Shown here in pieces: positions 16,749 through 25,513 of a stretch of 64,000 bases of DNA. Every line of letters starts with the position of its first letter. Positions within the stretch are counted from its first letter, which is position 1. The notes beneath the pieces are model-generated. The model was given only the letters and a program-made list of their open reading frames with translations, had not been told where the DNA came from and made no database searches. Source of the DNA: JACCTH01 sp035253825 (lineage in GTDB: Bacteria; Actinomycetota; Acidimicrobiia; Spongiisociales; ZC4RG35); NCBI GenBank assembly GCA_035253825.1, contig DATFBM010000044.1, positions 1 to 64,000 on the forward strand. The letters are read 5' to 3'. A program made the translations under genes and the position numbers.

Positions 16749-17410
16749 TCCCTCGCCTCAAGCGCGGCTCTCAAATTTCTGATAGCGGCCGCCGGGTCGG
16801 GATCGCCAAAGACCGCGGTGCCGGCCACGAAGATATTGGCGCCGGCATCCCGCGCAGAAGCAATCGTGCTGGGCGTGATGCCGCCATCTATTTCGATATC
16901 GGCCGGAAGCCCATGGGACTCAATCCAATTCCGAGCCTCTTCGACCTTGCCCAGTACTTCGGCAAGGAAGGACTGGCCGCCAAATCCAGGGTTGACCGAC
17001 ATGATCAACACCATCGAGACCAGCTCGAGAAAGGGAAGGACCGCTGCGATCGGGGTCGGGGGCGATAACACCAGCCCGAATTCGAGACCCGCCTCTTGGG
17101 CCCGGGCGGCAGCCCGGGTGGGATCAGGGATCGCTTCAATATGCATTGTCACCAGGTCGGCCCCGGCCTGGGCCAGCTCGGTCAAGTAGGCGTCGGGGTT
17201 TGTCGTCATCAGGTGGCAGTCGAACTTCATGGCGCTCAACGGCCGCAACGACGCGATGACTGGTACGCCGAAGCTGAGGTTGGGGACGAAATGGCCATCC
17301 ATCACATCGAGGTGGAGGAGATCGGTTTCTTTCTCGACTTCCGCTACTTGTTCGCCGAGGCGGGAGAAATCGGCCGCCAGCAAGCTAGGGGCGATCCGAA
17401 AGGAGGCCAT
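16745..17410 (-). CDS. rpe: Ribulose-phosphate 3-epimerase
   Basis: A 221-residue TIM-barrel enzyme interconverting ribulose 5-phosphate and xylulose 5-phosphate. It has IAPSLLAADFSRLGEQ, LHLDVMDGHFVPNLSFG, MSVNPGFGGQSF and IEIDGGITPSTI, covering the metal histidines/aspartates and the phosphate site. The gene order fmt-rpe-ribD is common in Actinomycetota, but rsmB, often found between fmt and rpe, is absent: the 63-nt gap holds nothing recognisable. Confidence 0.98.
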   Translation of the reverse strand: MASFRIAPSLLAADFSRLGEQVAEVEKETDLLHLDVMDGHFVPNLSFGVPVIASLRPLSAMKFDCHLMTTNPDAYLTELAQAGADLVTMHIEAIPDPTRAAARAQEAGLEFGLVLSPPTPIAAVLPFLELVSMVLIMSVNPGFGGQSFLAEVLGKVEEARNWIESHGLPADIEIDGGITPSTIASARDAGANIFVAGTAVFGDPDPAAAIRNLRAALEARE

Positions 17411-17473
17411 TCGGGCTTCGATTGTATCCGGGTAGTTTCGAGCGCCCCGGTTTGCGAGTGCCTCCGGCCAAGC

Positions 17474-18385
17474 TCACTTGCCGACGTGGGGTTTACCTCG
17501 CCAACCCCGCGACCAGGCACCACCGGTCATCTCCCTCTTGCCAGCAGGGCGAACCATTCGCAACTCCATCGCTCGACCGCCCGACCCCACCAGCAGGTGT
17601 TCGCCGTCCGAAGCGAACTCGCCCGTGGCAAGGGTGTCTGCAGTTGCTCGGGCGGAGGTAATGCCAACTGGTTCCCCATCCACGAGGAAGTAGGCGCCGG
17701 GTTTGGGAGTGAGGGCACGAATTTTCCGGACATTTTGCTCCGCGGTCTGATTGAGATCGACTTGTCGATCGTTGGGACCGAGGCGGGGGGCGTAAGTGGC
17801 CTTGGCCCCGTCTTGGGCCACGGCCTCGATCTCGCCGGCCAGTAGGGCAGGAATGGTGTCCACCAGCAGCGAGCCAGCGAGGTGGGAGAGCCGGGTCGTC
17901 AATTCTCCCGCGGTTTCCTCGTCACCGATCACCACTGAACGGGCGGCAAGAACGGGACCGGTATCGAGCCCTTCCTCAAGCTGCATGAGCGAGACCCCGG
18001 TCTCTTCATCGCCGGCCGCAATGGCGGCCGCAACTGGGGCCGCTCCTCGCCATCGAGGCAGCAAAGAAAAGTGCAGATTGACGAAACCATGTCGGGGTCT
18101 CGCTAGGGCTCTGCCGGGAATGATCACTCCGAAGGCCACGACTACCGCCAGGTCGACGTCAAGCAACGGGCCGTCGATGTCGTCGGCCCCTCCCGCCTCG
18201 ACAACTGTCAGACCGCGGGCGAGGGCGGCAACCTTGACCGGAGAGGGCTGGGGATTACCGCTGCGGCCCCGGGGTCGGTCCGGCCGGGTGACGACCGCGC
18301 TCACCTCGGCGGCGTCCACCAAATAGTCGAGGCTGGGCACGGCGGCAGCGGGTGTTCCCAAGAAGACGGCTCGGACCTTGCTCAC
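17474..18385 (-). CDS. fmt: Methionyl-tRNA formyltransferase
   Basis: A 303-residue enzyme that formylates initiator Met-tRNA with 10-formyl-THF. It begins VRAVFLGTPAAAVPSLDYL. The catalytic core has NLHFSLLPRWRGAAPV (Asn and His) and LMQLEEGLDTGPVLA (Asp). The C-terminal tRNA-binding barrel starts around KATYAPRLGPNDRQVDLNQ. It overlaps def by four bases, the classic def-fmt pair acting on nascent N-termini. Confidence 0.98.
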   Translation of the reverse strand: MSKVRAVFLGTPAAAVPSLDYLVDAAEVSAVVTRPDRPRGRSGNPQPSPVKVAALARGLTVVEAGGADDIDGPLLDVDLAVVVAFGVIIPGRALARPRHGFVNLHFSLLPRWRGAAPVAAAIAAGDEETGVSLMQLEEGLDTGPVLAARSVVIGDEETAGELTTRLSHLAGSLLVDTIPALLAGEIEAVAQDGAKATYAPRLGPNDRQVDLNQTAEQNVRKIRALTPKPGAYFLVDGEPVGITSARATADTLATGEFASDGEHLLVGSGGRAMELRMVRPAGKREMTGGAWSRGWRGKPHVGK

Positions 18386-18885
18386 GCCTCCAATCCGAGG
18401 GCTTCCTCGCGCAGGGTCTTCAAGGCCTGCTTGCGAACTTTTTTCTCAAGGCGTTCGATCAGGAGGATGCCCTTTAGGTGGTCGATCTCGTGCTGCAGCA
18501 CCCGCCCGAGGAGACCTTCCCCAAAGTACTCAACCGTCTCCCCGTCCAGGTTGAGCCCTCGGGCTCGCACATATCCGGGACGGGTAATCGGCCAGTAGTG
18601 GCCGGGCACGGACAGGCAACCCTCTTCGTACTCGTAGTCCCCGTCGCTCTCGACGAGCTCGGGATTGATCAAGACCCTGGCTCCCTTCTCATCTTGCGCG
18701 TCAAAGACGATCACAGCTCTCGAAACCCCAATCTGGGGAGCGGCCAAGCCCACCCCGGGGGCGGCATACATGGTCTCGATCATGTCTGTCACCAGTTTCC
18801 GGACTCCCGTGTCGATCTCTTTGACCGGAGCGGCGGGCATGCGAAGAACGGGATCGCCAAAACGACGAATAGGAAAAAGGGCCAT
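18382..18885 (-). CDS. def: Peptide deformylase
   Basis: A 167-residue metalloprotease that removes the formyl group from new proteins. The three family motifs are intact: GVGLAAPQIG, EEGCLSVPGHYWPI (metal Cys) and LQHEIDHLKGILLIERL (HExxH). A 37-nt gap separates it from priA upstream and it overlaps fmt downstream. Length and motif spacing fit bacterial type 1 enzymes. Confidence 0.98.
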   Translation of the reverse strand: MALFPIRRFGDPVLRMPAAPVKEIDTGVRKLVTDMIETMYAAPGVGLAAPQIGVSRAVIVFDAQDEKGARVLINPELVESDGDYEYEEGCLSVPGHYWPITRPGYVRARGLNLDGETVEYFGEGLLGRVLQHEIDHLKGILLIERLEKKVRKQALKTLREEALGLEA

Positions 18886-18922
18886 ATCGAAGCGGCGTAA
18901 TTATGACGTTGCTCGACCGCGG

Positions 18923-20761
18923 TCAGAGATCTATGGGGTCGGAATCGATACGCACCACCGTGCCCGCCTCCCGCCATTGCTGAATTAGAGGCCGCAGCGA
19001 CAGGCGCACGGATCCAAGATCCCGTCCCTGAAGCAGCCACCGCTGAGCTGGTTCTCCGGCGGCCGTGACTCGGGCCATCGGACCAAGGAGACTGACGCCG
19101 GAGGCAATCCTGCGGAGCTCTTCATCCGACGGCGCCGGCCCCCGGGTCTCGATGATCAGCAGTTGGCCGGATGGGGGCAAGCCGAGCTGGCGACGGTTCT
19201 CCACCTCAGCTGCGAGGAACGGCATGGGGTTTCCCGATCGGAGAGCGGTGATTACAGGGTGATCAGGCAATGAAGTCTGAAGGATGCTTCGACCCGACGG
19301 ACCCTCGACCTTGCTGACGAGCCGGGCGAGGATCCGCAAGGCCTCCTCCGAGGCCCGGTAGTGCGTTCCGAGAATGAGGCCGTCGGCGTCAACCGCGACC
19401 GTCAGAGATTGGCTCGGAAGGTCGGCAAGGTCGGCCTCGCTCCCCACCACCACGCGAGCGAAAATTTCGCCATCGAGCCTTCTCCGCAATTCCTCGGCAA
19501 TGCGGCCAACTCCAGCCCCCATCGGCACGAACTTCTCGCTCCCACAAACCTGACATGGCCCCAAGGTTGCACCGCAACGGACACATTTGGTCCCGGGCTC
19601 GGGGCGCGAGCCACAAGTTGAGCAGCGACGAAGCGTGCGGCAGCGCCGGCAGCGAAAGGCCGCTGCGTACCCGCGCCGATGAGCGAAGACAAACACCCCA
19701 CCGCCTCGTTGGGCGACGGCCTTGATTGCTCCCAGCGCCCTCAGAGTCACAAAACCTGATTGGTGCTCCTCGCGACGGCGATCGACGATCTCGACCGACG
19801 GCCAGATCCGCCGCCTGCCGGAAAACACGGAGGGTCCCGCAGCCACGGTCTCGGTGGTTGGCGTCGGTCCGATGAAGACCAGGCCGAGGCCAGCGACATT
19901 GGCTCGGGTGCGGGCCAGGTCTCGCACGGAGATAGTCGGGGTTTGACGATCCTTCATCGCCCTCCTGCCCTCTTCGACAACGGCAATCGCCCCCAAGCCG
20001 ACCACCTGCCAAGTAGAGATGCGCGGAGTGCCGATTAGCAGCCGGCCCGGTACCTGGCAGGCCGCCCACGCCGAGGTGACTTCGGCCGCGGTGTGTTCGG
20101 CAGAAACGACCACCACGGCTTCGCCGAAGACCCTCGCCGCGACATCGCCCAAGGCGGCGGCCTCGGCCCCGGTGGCGACGACGGTCATCAGGCTGAGGCG
20201 GGATCGAAGGATCGGGCTCGCCAGGGCCTCGAGCCAGGCAGTGTCCGACGAAGAGGTCAGGAAAACGGCAGGCGGACGGCGTCTCCCGGCGGCGATGGCG
20301 CCTGCCAACTCCCCCAGCGGATGATCGTTGGTCACCCCCTTCTGCTCGTCTCCCGGCTCGGCTGGCAGGCGGTTGGCCAGGTTCGGAGGGGTCGCTCTTT
20401 CAAGAAGCACCGACAAGGGAGCGACATAGCGGTTGGCTGCCCATTGCAGCACCCTCAGCAGGTCGTCATCGAAGAGGGGAGGTTTCATAACGAGCGGTCC
20501 GATGGGCCTCAACTTGTCCAGCGGACGAGGAGATTTGTTTGCTACTTCGACGACGTAGCCCCGAGTTCGCCTACCGCCCAGCGGCACCCGGACCAACGAA
20601 CCGACCGCGGTCTCTAAAGCTCGCTCGGGAGGCAAGGAGTACCAGAAGCCCTGATCGACCGCGAAGCTGGGGACGGCTGGAACGACCCGCGCCACCCGCC
20701 ATTCTGTGGGGGAGGAGACAGGCAGAGGCGCCCTTCGAACCCCCTGTTCGCGATTGGTCAG
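18923..20761 (-). CDS. priA: Primosomal protein N' (PriA), ATPase motifs degenerate
   Basis: A replication-restart protein of about 610-630 residues. The N-terminal 3'-DNA-binding region starts at TEWRVARVVPAVPSFAVDQG. The zinc-binding middle has paired cysteines in FRCRRCRTLRRCSTCGSRPE and KCVRCGATLGPCQVCGSEKF. The Walker A P-loop expected before the helicase core is missing (the site reads VFLTSSSDTAWLEA), and the DEEH box reads VVEEGRRAM. This matches the known ATPase-deficient PriA of Actinomycetota, so loading by DNA/protein contacts, not helicase activity, is likely. The start is uncertain: GTG at 20812 lies inside metK, CTG at 20761 overlaps the metK stop as CTGA, and GTG at 20695 is closest to the conserved part. 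Confidence 0.88.
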   Translation of the reverse strand: MTNREQGVRRAPLPVSSPTEWRVARVVPAVPSFAVDQGFWYSLPPERALETAVGSLVRVPLGGRRTRGYVVEVANKSPRPLDKLRPIGPLVMKPPLFDDDLLRVLQWAANRYVAPLSVLLERATPPNLANRLPAEPGDEQKGVTNDHPLGELAGAIAAGRRRPPAVFLTSSSDTAWLEALASPILRSRLSLMTVVATGAEAAALGDVAARVFGEAVVVVSAEHTAAEVTSAWAACQVPGRLLIGTPRISTWQVVGLGAIAVVEEGRRAMKDRQTPTISVRDLARTRANVAGLGLVFIGPTPTTETVAAGPSVFSGRRRIWPSVEIVDRRREEHQSGFVTLRALGAIKAVAQRGGGVFVFAHRRGYAAAFRCRRCRTLRRCSTCGSRPEPGTKCVRCGATLGPCQVCGSEKFVPMGAGVGRIAEELRRRLDGEIFARVVVGSEADLADLPSQSLTVAVDADGLILGTHYRASEEALRILARLVSKVEGPSGRSILQTSLPDHPVITALRSGNPMPFLAAEVENRRQLGLPPSGQLLIIETRGPAPSDEELRRIASGVSLLGPMARVTAAGEPAQRWLLQGRDLGSVRLSLRPLIQQWREAGTVVRIDSDPIDL

Positions 20762-21939
20762 AGAGAGGAGGCGGCCGCCGCCAGGTCGGTCGACACTGCC
20801 GTCGACTCCCACGGGAATTCGGGACGTCCGAAATGACCGTAAGCGGCGGTGGGTCGATAGATCGGCCGACGCAGGTCCAGGCGGTCGATGATTGCCTGGG
20901 GACGGAAGTCGAAGAACTCAGCCACCAGAACTTCGAGGCGATCGGGGGGAATCTGAGAGCTCTCGAAAGTATCGACGTGGGTCGAAAAAGGCGCCGCCCG
21001 GCCGATGGCGTAGGCGAGTTGAACCTCGCATCTCGTCGCCAAGCCCGCGGCCACCACATTCTTGGCGGCATGACGGGCGGCATATGTGGCCGAGCGGTCG
21101 ACCTTGGTTGGATCCTTGCCGGAGAATGCCCCTCCGCCGTGTCGGGCGTACCCGCCGTAGGTATCGACGATGATCTTGCGTCCGGTGAGGCCGGTGTCGG
21201 CGTGGGGCCCGCCGACTTCGAAACGGCCGGAGGGGTTCACGTAGAAGGCCGCCTTACGGTCGAGTAGCGAATCCGGAATCGAGGGCACCACTACTTCGTC
21301 CCACAAGTGAGCTCTCATCTCATTTTCCAAGTCGACCCCGGGGGCGTGATGGGCCGAGATGAGCACGCTCGCGACTCGGACTGGCCGGCGATCCTCGTAC
21401 TCCACCATGACCTGAGTCTTGCCATCGGGTCGAAGGTAGGAGAGGGTGCCGTCCCGTCGCACCGCAGCCAGTCGTTCCGCCAGACGGTGGGCGAGCTGGA
21501 TCGGGAGCGGCATCAGCTCGGGCGTCTCATCGACGGCGAAGCCGAACATGATTCCTTGATCACCGGCTCCGAGAATGTCGTAGAAATCGGTCGATCCGGA
21601 GCGAGCCTCTTCCGCCCGGGTCACCCCGGCGGCAATGTCGGGGCTCTGCTGGTGAACCAGTACGGTGACCTCGATCGAATCGGCGGAGAACTCGGCGTCT
21701 CCGACGTAGCCAATATCGGCGATGGCCTCTCGGGCCACTTTCTCGGGTTCAATCGAGGCGGTGGTATTGAGCTCTCCGGCGACTACGGCTTTGCCCGTTG
21801 TGACCAGGGTCTCGCACGCCACCCGCCCCTCCGGGTCCTGGGCGAGAACGGCGTCCAGAACACTGTCGGAAACAGCGTCGGCGACCTTGTCGGGATGCCC
21901 CTCGGTGACGGACTCCGACGCGAAGAACCAGCGGCGCAT
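20758..21939 (-). CDS. metK: S-adenosylmethionine synthetase
   Basis: A 393-residue methionine adenosyltransferase from ATG at 21939 (MRRWFFASESVTEGHPDKVAD). Signature blocks are FASESVTEGHPDK, GAGDQGIMFGFA and GGGAFSGKDPTKVDRS, so ATP, methionine and metal sites are complete. An in-frame ATG at 21963 would add eight residues, but the shorter start matches homologues better. No SAM riboswitch is visible; the gene is embedded between coaBC and priA in the run. Confidence 0.98.
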   Translation of the reverse strand: MRRWFFASESVTEGHPDKVADAVSDSVLDAVLAQDPEGRVACETLVTTGKAVVAGELNTTASIEPEKVAREAIADIGYVGDAEFSADSIEVTVLVHQQSPDIAAGVTRAEEARSGSTDFYDILGAGDQGIMFGFAVDETPELMPLPIQLAHRLAERLAAVRRDGTLSYLRPDGKTQVMVEYEDRRPVRVASVLISAHHAPGVDLENEMRAHLWDEVVVPSIPDSLLDRKAAFYVNPSGRFEVGGPHADTGLTGRKIIVDTYGGYARHGGGAFSGKDPTKVDRSATYAARHAAKNVVAAGLATRCEVQLAYAIGRAAPFSTHVDTFESSQIPPDRLEVLVAEFFDFRPQAIIDRLDLRRPIYRPTAAYGHFGRPEFPWESTAVSTDLAAAASSL

Positions 21940-21968
21940 GAGTGGGCGAGAGCTTACCGGCATCGCCT

Positions 21969-23141
21969 TTAAGGATTGAGGCGGCTCTGAATCAAATCCC
22001 AGAGCCGGGCCGCCACTTCCCGCTTGGAGAGAAGCGGCCACTCCTCCACTTGCCCGTCGGGGGTGATGATCGAGACGCGGTTGGTGTCGACGCCAAATCC
22101 GGCCCCCGGTTCATCCACGTCATTCGCCACAGTCAGATCACTTCCCTTGCGGATCGCTTTCTCCACGGCTCGGGGAATGTTCGACGTTTCAGCCGAGAAA
22201 CCGACTACGTACGGACGCTTGGCTCTAGATGCCACCGCCCCCAGGATGTCGGGCGTGGATTCGAGATCGATAGTTGGTGGGCCCTCGCTCCTGGATAGCT
22301 TTGAGGCCCAGGGGTCCTTGGGCCGGAAGTCGGCCACGGCTGCGGCCATGATGGCGACATCGACGTCGAGCTTGTCAACAGCGTCGGCCATCTCTTGTGC
22401 GGATTCCACCCGTATGAGATCGACCGCGGGATGCGCCTCCCGGTCGGCGGCGGTCACCAAATGCACACGAGCTCCCCGCCGAGCGGCTTCATCGGCGATG
22501 GCATGTCCCATCTTTCCCGAGGAGCGGTTGCCGAGGAATCGAACCGGATCGATCGCCTCGCGGGTCCCGCCCGCCGTGACGAGGACTGTGAGACCGCTCA
22601 AAGGTCCCGCCAGGTGATCGATCAGTGCTTCGACGATCGCCTCCGGCTCGGCCATGCGACCCACGCCCTCGTCGCCCCCGGCCAACGGCCCAGTTTCGGG
22701 TCCCACCACCCACCGACCGTCCTGGCGTAGAAGAGCCAGGTTCCGTTGGGTGGCGGGGTTCTCCCACATCTCGGTGTGCATGGCGGGTGCCAGAAGCACG
22801 GGAGCGGTCGTAGCCAGCAGGGTGGCGCTGGCGGCCTCTTCGGATATCCCCAGGGCGAGACGGGCCAGGGTGGCGGCCGTGGCAGGGGCAACGATGACGG
22901 CTTCCGCCCACCGGCCCAACTCGGTGTGGGGACTTACCGAGGAGAAAAGCGATCGCACCACGGGATGGCCGGTGATGGCGGCAAACGTGGTGGGACCAAT
23001 GAAGTTGGTGGCCTCCTCGGTGATGACGGTTCTCACCTCTGCTCCACCCTCGACGAGCAGCCGGGCGAGGTAGGCCGATTTGTAGGCCGCCACACCGCCG
23101 GTGACAACCAAAACGATTCGCCGACCCGAAAGAGCCGACAT
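21969..23141 (-). CDS. coaBC: Bifunctional phosphopantothenoylcysteine decarboxylase / phosphopantothenate-cysteine ligase
   Basis: A 390-residue coenzyme A biosynthetic fusion from ATG at 23141. CoaC is residues 1-180: RIVLVVTGGVAAYKSAYLAR, FMN-site VIVAPATAATLARLALG and PAMHTEMWENP with the catalytic His region. CoaB follows at about 185-390: VLVTAGGTREAIDPVRFLGN and SSGKMGHAIADEA, then MAAAVADFRP. The rpoZ stop lies 7 nt upstream. Standard gmk-rpoZ-coaBC-metK order. Confidence 0.97.
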   Translation of the reverse strand: MSALSGRRIVLVVTGGVAAYKSAYLARLLVEGGAEVRTVITEEATNFIGPTTFAAITGHPVVRSLFSSVSPHTELGRWAEAVIVAPATAATLARLALGISEEAASATLLATTAPVLLAPAMHTEMWENPATQRNLALLRQDGRWVVGPETGPLAGGDEGVGRMAEPEAIVEALIDHLAGPLSGLTVLVTAGGTREAIDPVRFLGNRSSGKMGHAIADEAARRGARVHLVTAADREAHPAVDLIRVESAQEMADAVDKLDVDVAIMAAAVADFRPKDPWASKLSRSEGPPTIDLESTPDILGAVASRAKRPYVVGFSAETSNIPRAVEKAIRKGSDLTVANDVDEPGAGFGVDTNRVSIITPDGQVEEWPLLSKREVAARLWDLIQSRLNP

Positions 23142-23148
23142 CAGGCGG

Positions 23149-23370
23149 CTATTCCTCGGCGTGCTCTGCCTGAACCATGCCTCCGGCGATTTCCTCCATC
23201 GCAATGGTGAGGGGTTTGCGGGAGAGGCTGTTCACCTGCGGGGGGATGTTCTTCCCCTCGTTGGAGCCGAGCCCGCTGTAGTAAGCGTTGATCTGGCGGG
23301 CTCGCCGAGCGGCAACAACAACCGTTGCGAACCGGTTGCCAATGTTGTCGATGACATCCTCGATCTTCAT
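23149..23370 (-). CDS. rpoZ: RNA polymerase omega subunit
   Basis: A 73-residue omega subunit beginning MKIEDVIDNIGNRFATVVVA, followed by ARRARQINAYY. It has the extra loop (GLGSNEGKNIPPQVN) seen in Actinomycetota and the C-terminal RKPLTIAMEEIAGG helix. It assists beta-prime folding in RNA polymerase. It lies between gmk and coaBC, as is usual. Confidence 0.97.
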   Translation of the reverse strand: MKIEDVIDNIGNRFATVVVAARRARQINAYYSGLGSNEGKNIPPQVNSLSRKPLTIAMEEIAGGMVQAEHAEE

Positions 23371-23394
23371 GGGACCTGTCTGGTTGGGGATTGC

Positions 23395-23961
23395 TCATTC
23401 TACCGCCGACATGTGCTGATCGACTTCCGCGATACAGCGCTCGAGATCGTCGTTGACAACGACAAAGTCGAAAACGCCCTTGGCGTCGGCAATCTCGCCC
23501 CGGGCGATTAACAAGCGTCGGGCGATTTCATCCTCAGGGGTGTCGGCGCGGAGACGTAAGCGAGCCTCGAGATCCTCGATGCTCGGCGGGACCACGAAGA
23601 ACATGATGGCCTCCGGGTAAGACTCCCTGATCTGGCGAGCCCCTTGCACCTCGATCTCGAGCAACACGTCGGTACCCTGCGCGAGGTTCTCGAGAACGGG
23701 CGCACGCAACGTGCCGTAACAACGGTCGTTGTATTCGGCCCACTCCAGTAGCTCCCCGGCTTCGATCAGCTTGCCGAATTCTTGGGGAGCGACGAACCAA
23801 TAGTGGACGCCATGTTCTTCGCCCGGCCGCGGATCCCGGGTGGTAGCCGAGACCGAGAAGTAGAACTGGCGGCGTCGGCGCAGCCCCTTGACGACGGATG
23901 ACTTCCCCGCTCCGGATGGACCGGAGATGACAAAGAGCCGTCCCCGGTTTCTCTCAGCCAA
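23395..23961 (-). CDS. gmk: Guanylate kinase
   Basis: Phosphorylates GMP to GDP. The P-loop GPSGAGKSS and FSVSATTRDPRPGEEHGVHYWF form the ATP and GMP sites, followed by LLEIEVQGARQI. A TTG at 24012 would overlap mihF by 44 nt and add 17 unconserved residues. TTG at 23961 lies five bases after the mihF stop and puts the P-loop near residue 14, as in most homologues, so I prefer it. Both starts are weak, and coupling to mihF translation is likely. Confidence 0.94.
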   Translation of the reverse strand: MAERNRGRLFVISGPSGAGKSSVVKGLRRRRQFYFSVSATTRDPRPGEEHGVHYWFVAPQEFGKLIEAGELLEWAEYNDRCYGTLRAPVLENLAQGTDVLLEIEVQGARQIRESYPEAIMFFVVPPSIEDLEARLRLRADTPEDEIARRLLIARGEIADAKGVFDFVVVNDDLERCIAEVDQHMSAVE

Positions 23962-23968
23962 CCGTTGC

Positions 23969-24289
23969 TCAGCCGAGCGCGGCGAGAAGGGCCTTCCGTT
24001 GCCGCTCGCCAAGGCCCCGAATGCGGCGATTGGGGGCGATTTCGAGCGATTCGAGAAGGCGCTTGGCGCCGATTTTTCCCATTCCGGGCAATGACTCCAG
24101 CAGCGACTCGACTTTCAGGCCGGCGACATAGTCCTCCGATTCGGCCCGATCGAACACCTCACGCAAAGTCAACGAGCCGGTCTTGAGGAGCTCCTTGATC
24201 TCGGCTCTGATACGTCGCGCCTCGCCCGCCTTGGCCAGAGCCGCGGCCCTTTGCTCGGGAGTGATTTGCGGCGGCTTTGGAGAGGTCAC
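23969..24289 (-). CDS. mihF: Actinobacterial integration host factor (mIHF)
   Basis: A 106-residue nucleoid protein from GTG at 24289. It shows the actinobacterial IHF pattern: TPEQRAAALAKAGEARRIRA, LKTGSLTLREVFDRAESED, then the helix-two-turn-helix LLESLPGMGKIGAKRLLESL and the closing RIRGLGERQRKALL. It bends DNA and is essential in mycobacteria. Adjacency to gmk is conserved across Actinomycetota and is one of the best phylum markers in this window. It is unrelated to the HU/IHF fold of proteobacteria. Confidence 0.96.
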   Translation of the reverse strand: MTSPKPPQITPEQRAAALAKAGEARRIRAEIKELLKTGSLTLREVFDRAESEDYVAGLKVESLLESLPGMGKIGAKRLLESLEIAPNRRIRGLGERQRKALLAALG

Positions 24290-24299
24290 GGTTTCGATG

Positions 24300-25484
24300 C
24301 TAACCCTGGCCGGCGGCGGTCACCTGCCTTACTCGGAGTCGGGAGGATGCCCACACGGCAACCGTCAGGGCGAGAACGAAGGCCAGATTCGAGAGCCAGT
24401 GGAATCCAAAGCTCTCCTTGACGAAACCGGAGGCAAAAGCGGCACTGCCGCCCAGCACCGACAACACGGCATCTGCCAAACCCTGACTGGCCACTCGATA
24501 CTCGTCGCCGCTGGCGGACACCAGCAGGCTTGAACCGCCAATCAGTCCAAAGCTCCAACCGAGGCCGAGAAAGAAGAGGCCCGCGAAGATGAGAGCCGGT
24601 TGGTACCCCGCAATCACGGCTGCTACTACTCCGGTACCGAGGATGGCGGCCCCGAGCCGGATCGATCGCAACGGCCCGTAGCGGTCGACGATCCTCCCCA
24701 CAACCGGCGAGAGGCCGAACATTCCCAGGACATGAACGGCTATTACCGCCCCCGATAGCTCGGCTTGGCCATGGTCGCGCATGTGCAACGGCGTCATCGT
24801 CATCACCGCCACCATCGCCGCCTGGCTGAGGGCAATGGAACCGATTCCGAGCAAGGCCAACGGGCGAGTCCTGATCACCGACCAGGTGGTGCCGACTGTC
24901 GGCCTCGGCCCCGCATCTACGATTTCCCTTTTCAGCAAGGGATCGGGCCGGAGCCAGATGGCCACCACCAGGGCGGCCAGCACCAACAGGAGCACCGACA
25001 CCAGGAGTGGGGCGGTCCAAGGCCGGAACCCTTGTTCCAGGCCCCAAGTGTTCTCCCAGGAGCCGAGGCTGGGGCCGACAACTCCCCCGAGAGCCCCGAC
25101 CCAGACCACGAGCGAGATGACCCGCCCTCGTTCCTCTGGGGTAGCCAAGTCGGCCGCCGCGAAACGACTCTGGAGGGCGGCTGTCTGACCCGTTCCCACC
25201 AGCACCAGAGCGAAAAGAAAGGGGATGAAGACCCCGCCTTGGCTGAGGAAAAAGCCCAGCACCGCACCCGCCGCGCCCAACAAATACCCCGCCCACAAGG
25301 CCGGGCGGCGTCCTTTGGCGAGAGCCCTCCTCGCCAGGGGAGCCGCCATCACCGCCGTGCCCAGAGTCAGTGCCGCATTGGGGAGTCCGGCCCATCGATC
25401 GGTACCGGTCAGATCGGCGGCGAGAAGCCCCAGAACCGAGACCATCGTCACGTATCCCGCCGAGAAGAGAGCCTGGCTCGTCAT
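24300..25484 (-). CDS. Major facilitator superfamily transporter
   Basis: About 394 residues from ATG at 25484; the frame extends upstream but those codons overlap the SGNH gene and are Arg-rich, non-membrane sequence. Twelve hydrophobic segments are visible. A loop between segments 2 and 3 reads RRALAKGRRPALWAGYLLGA (MFS motif A-like), and the second half repeats it as VVGRIVDRYGPLRSIRLG. A central cytoplasmic loop lies near RPDPLLKREIVDAGPRP. Probably a proton-coupled efflux carrier; the substrate cannot be inferred. Its place after the SGNH and MBOAT genes suggests, weakly, an envelope-related role. Confidence 0.88.
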   Translation of the reverse strand: MTSQALFSAGYVTMVSVLGLLAADLTGTDRWAGLPNAALTLGTAVMAAPLARRALAKGRRPALWAGYLLGAAGAVLGFFLSQGGVFIPFLFALVLVGTGQTAALQSRFAAADLATPEERGRVISLVVWVGALGGVVGPSLGSWENTWGLEQGFRPWTAPLLVSVLLLVLAALVVAIWLRPDPLLKREIVDAGPRPTVGTTWSVIRTRPLALLGIGSIALSQAAMVAVMTMTPLHMRDHGQAELSGAVIAVHVLGMFGLSPVVGRIVDRYGPLRSIRLGAAILGTGVVAAVIAGYQPALIFAGLFFLGLGWSFGLIGGSSLLVSASGDEYRVASQGLADAVLSVLGGSAAFASGFVKESFGFHWLSNLAFVLALTVAVWASSRLRVRQVTAAGQG

Positions 25485-25513
25485 CAGCGTGACGAGAACC
25501 CTCCGGGGGACGC

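Noticed and set aside
17411..17473. Remnant of rsmB between fmt and rpe
   Set aside because: Only 63 nt; no recognisable coding remnant, so I only note that the gene is absent from this position.
20758..22041. SAM riboswitch in front of metK
   Set aside because: metK lies a few bases after coaBC; there is no leader in which a riboswitch could fit.
24286..25395. 369-codon minus-strand frame overlapping the MFS gene
   Set aside because: Gly/Arg-rich out-of-frame shadow; the overlapping frame has clear transmembrane segments and MFS motifs.
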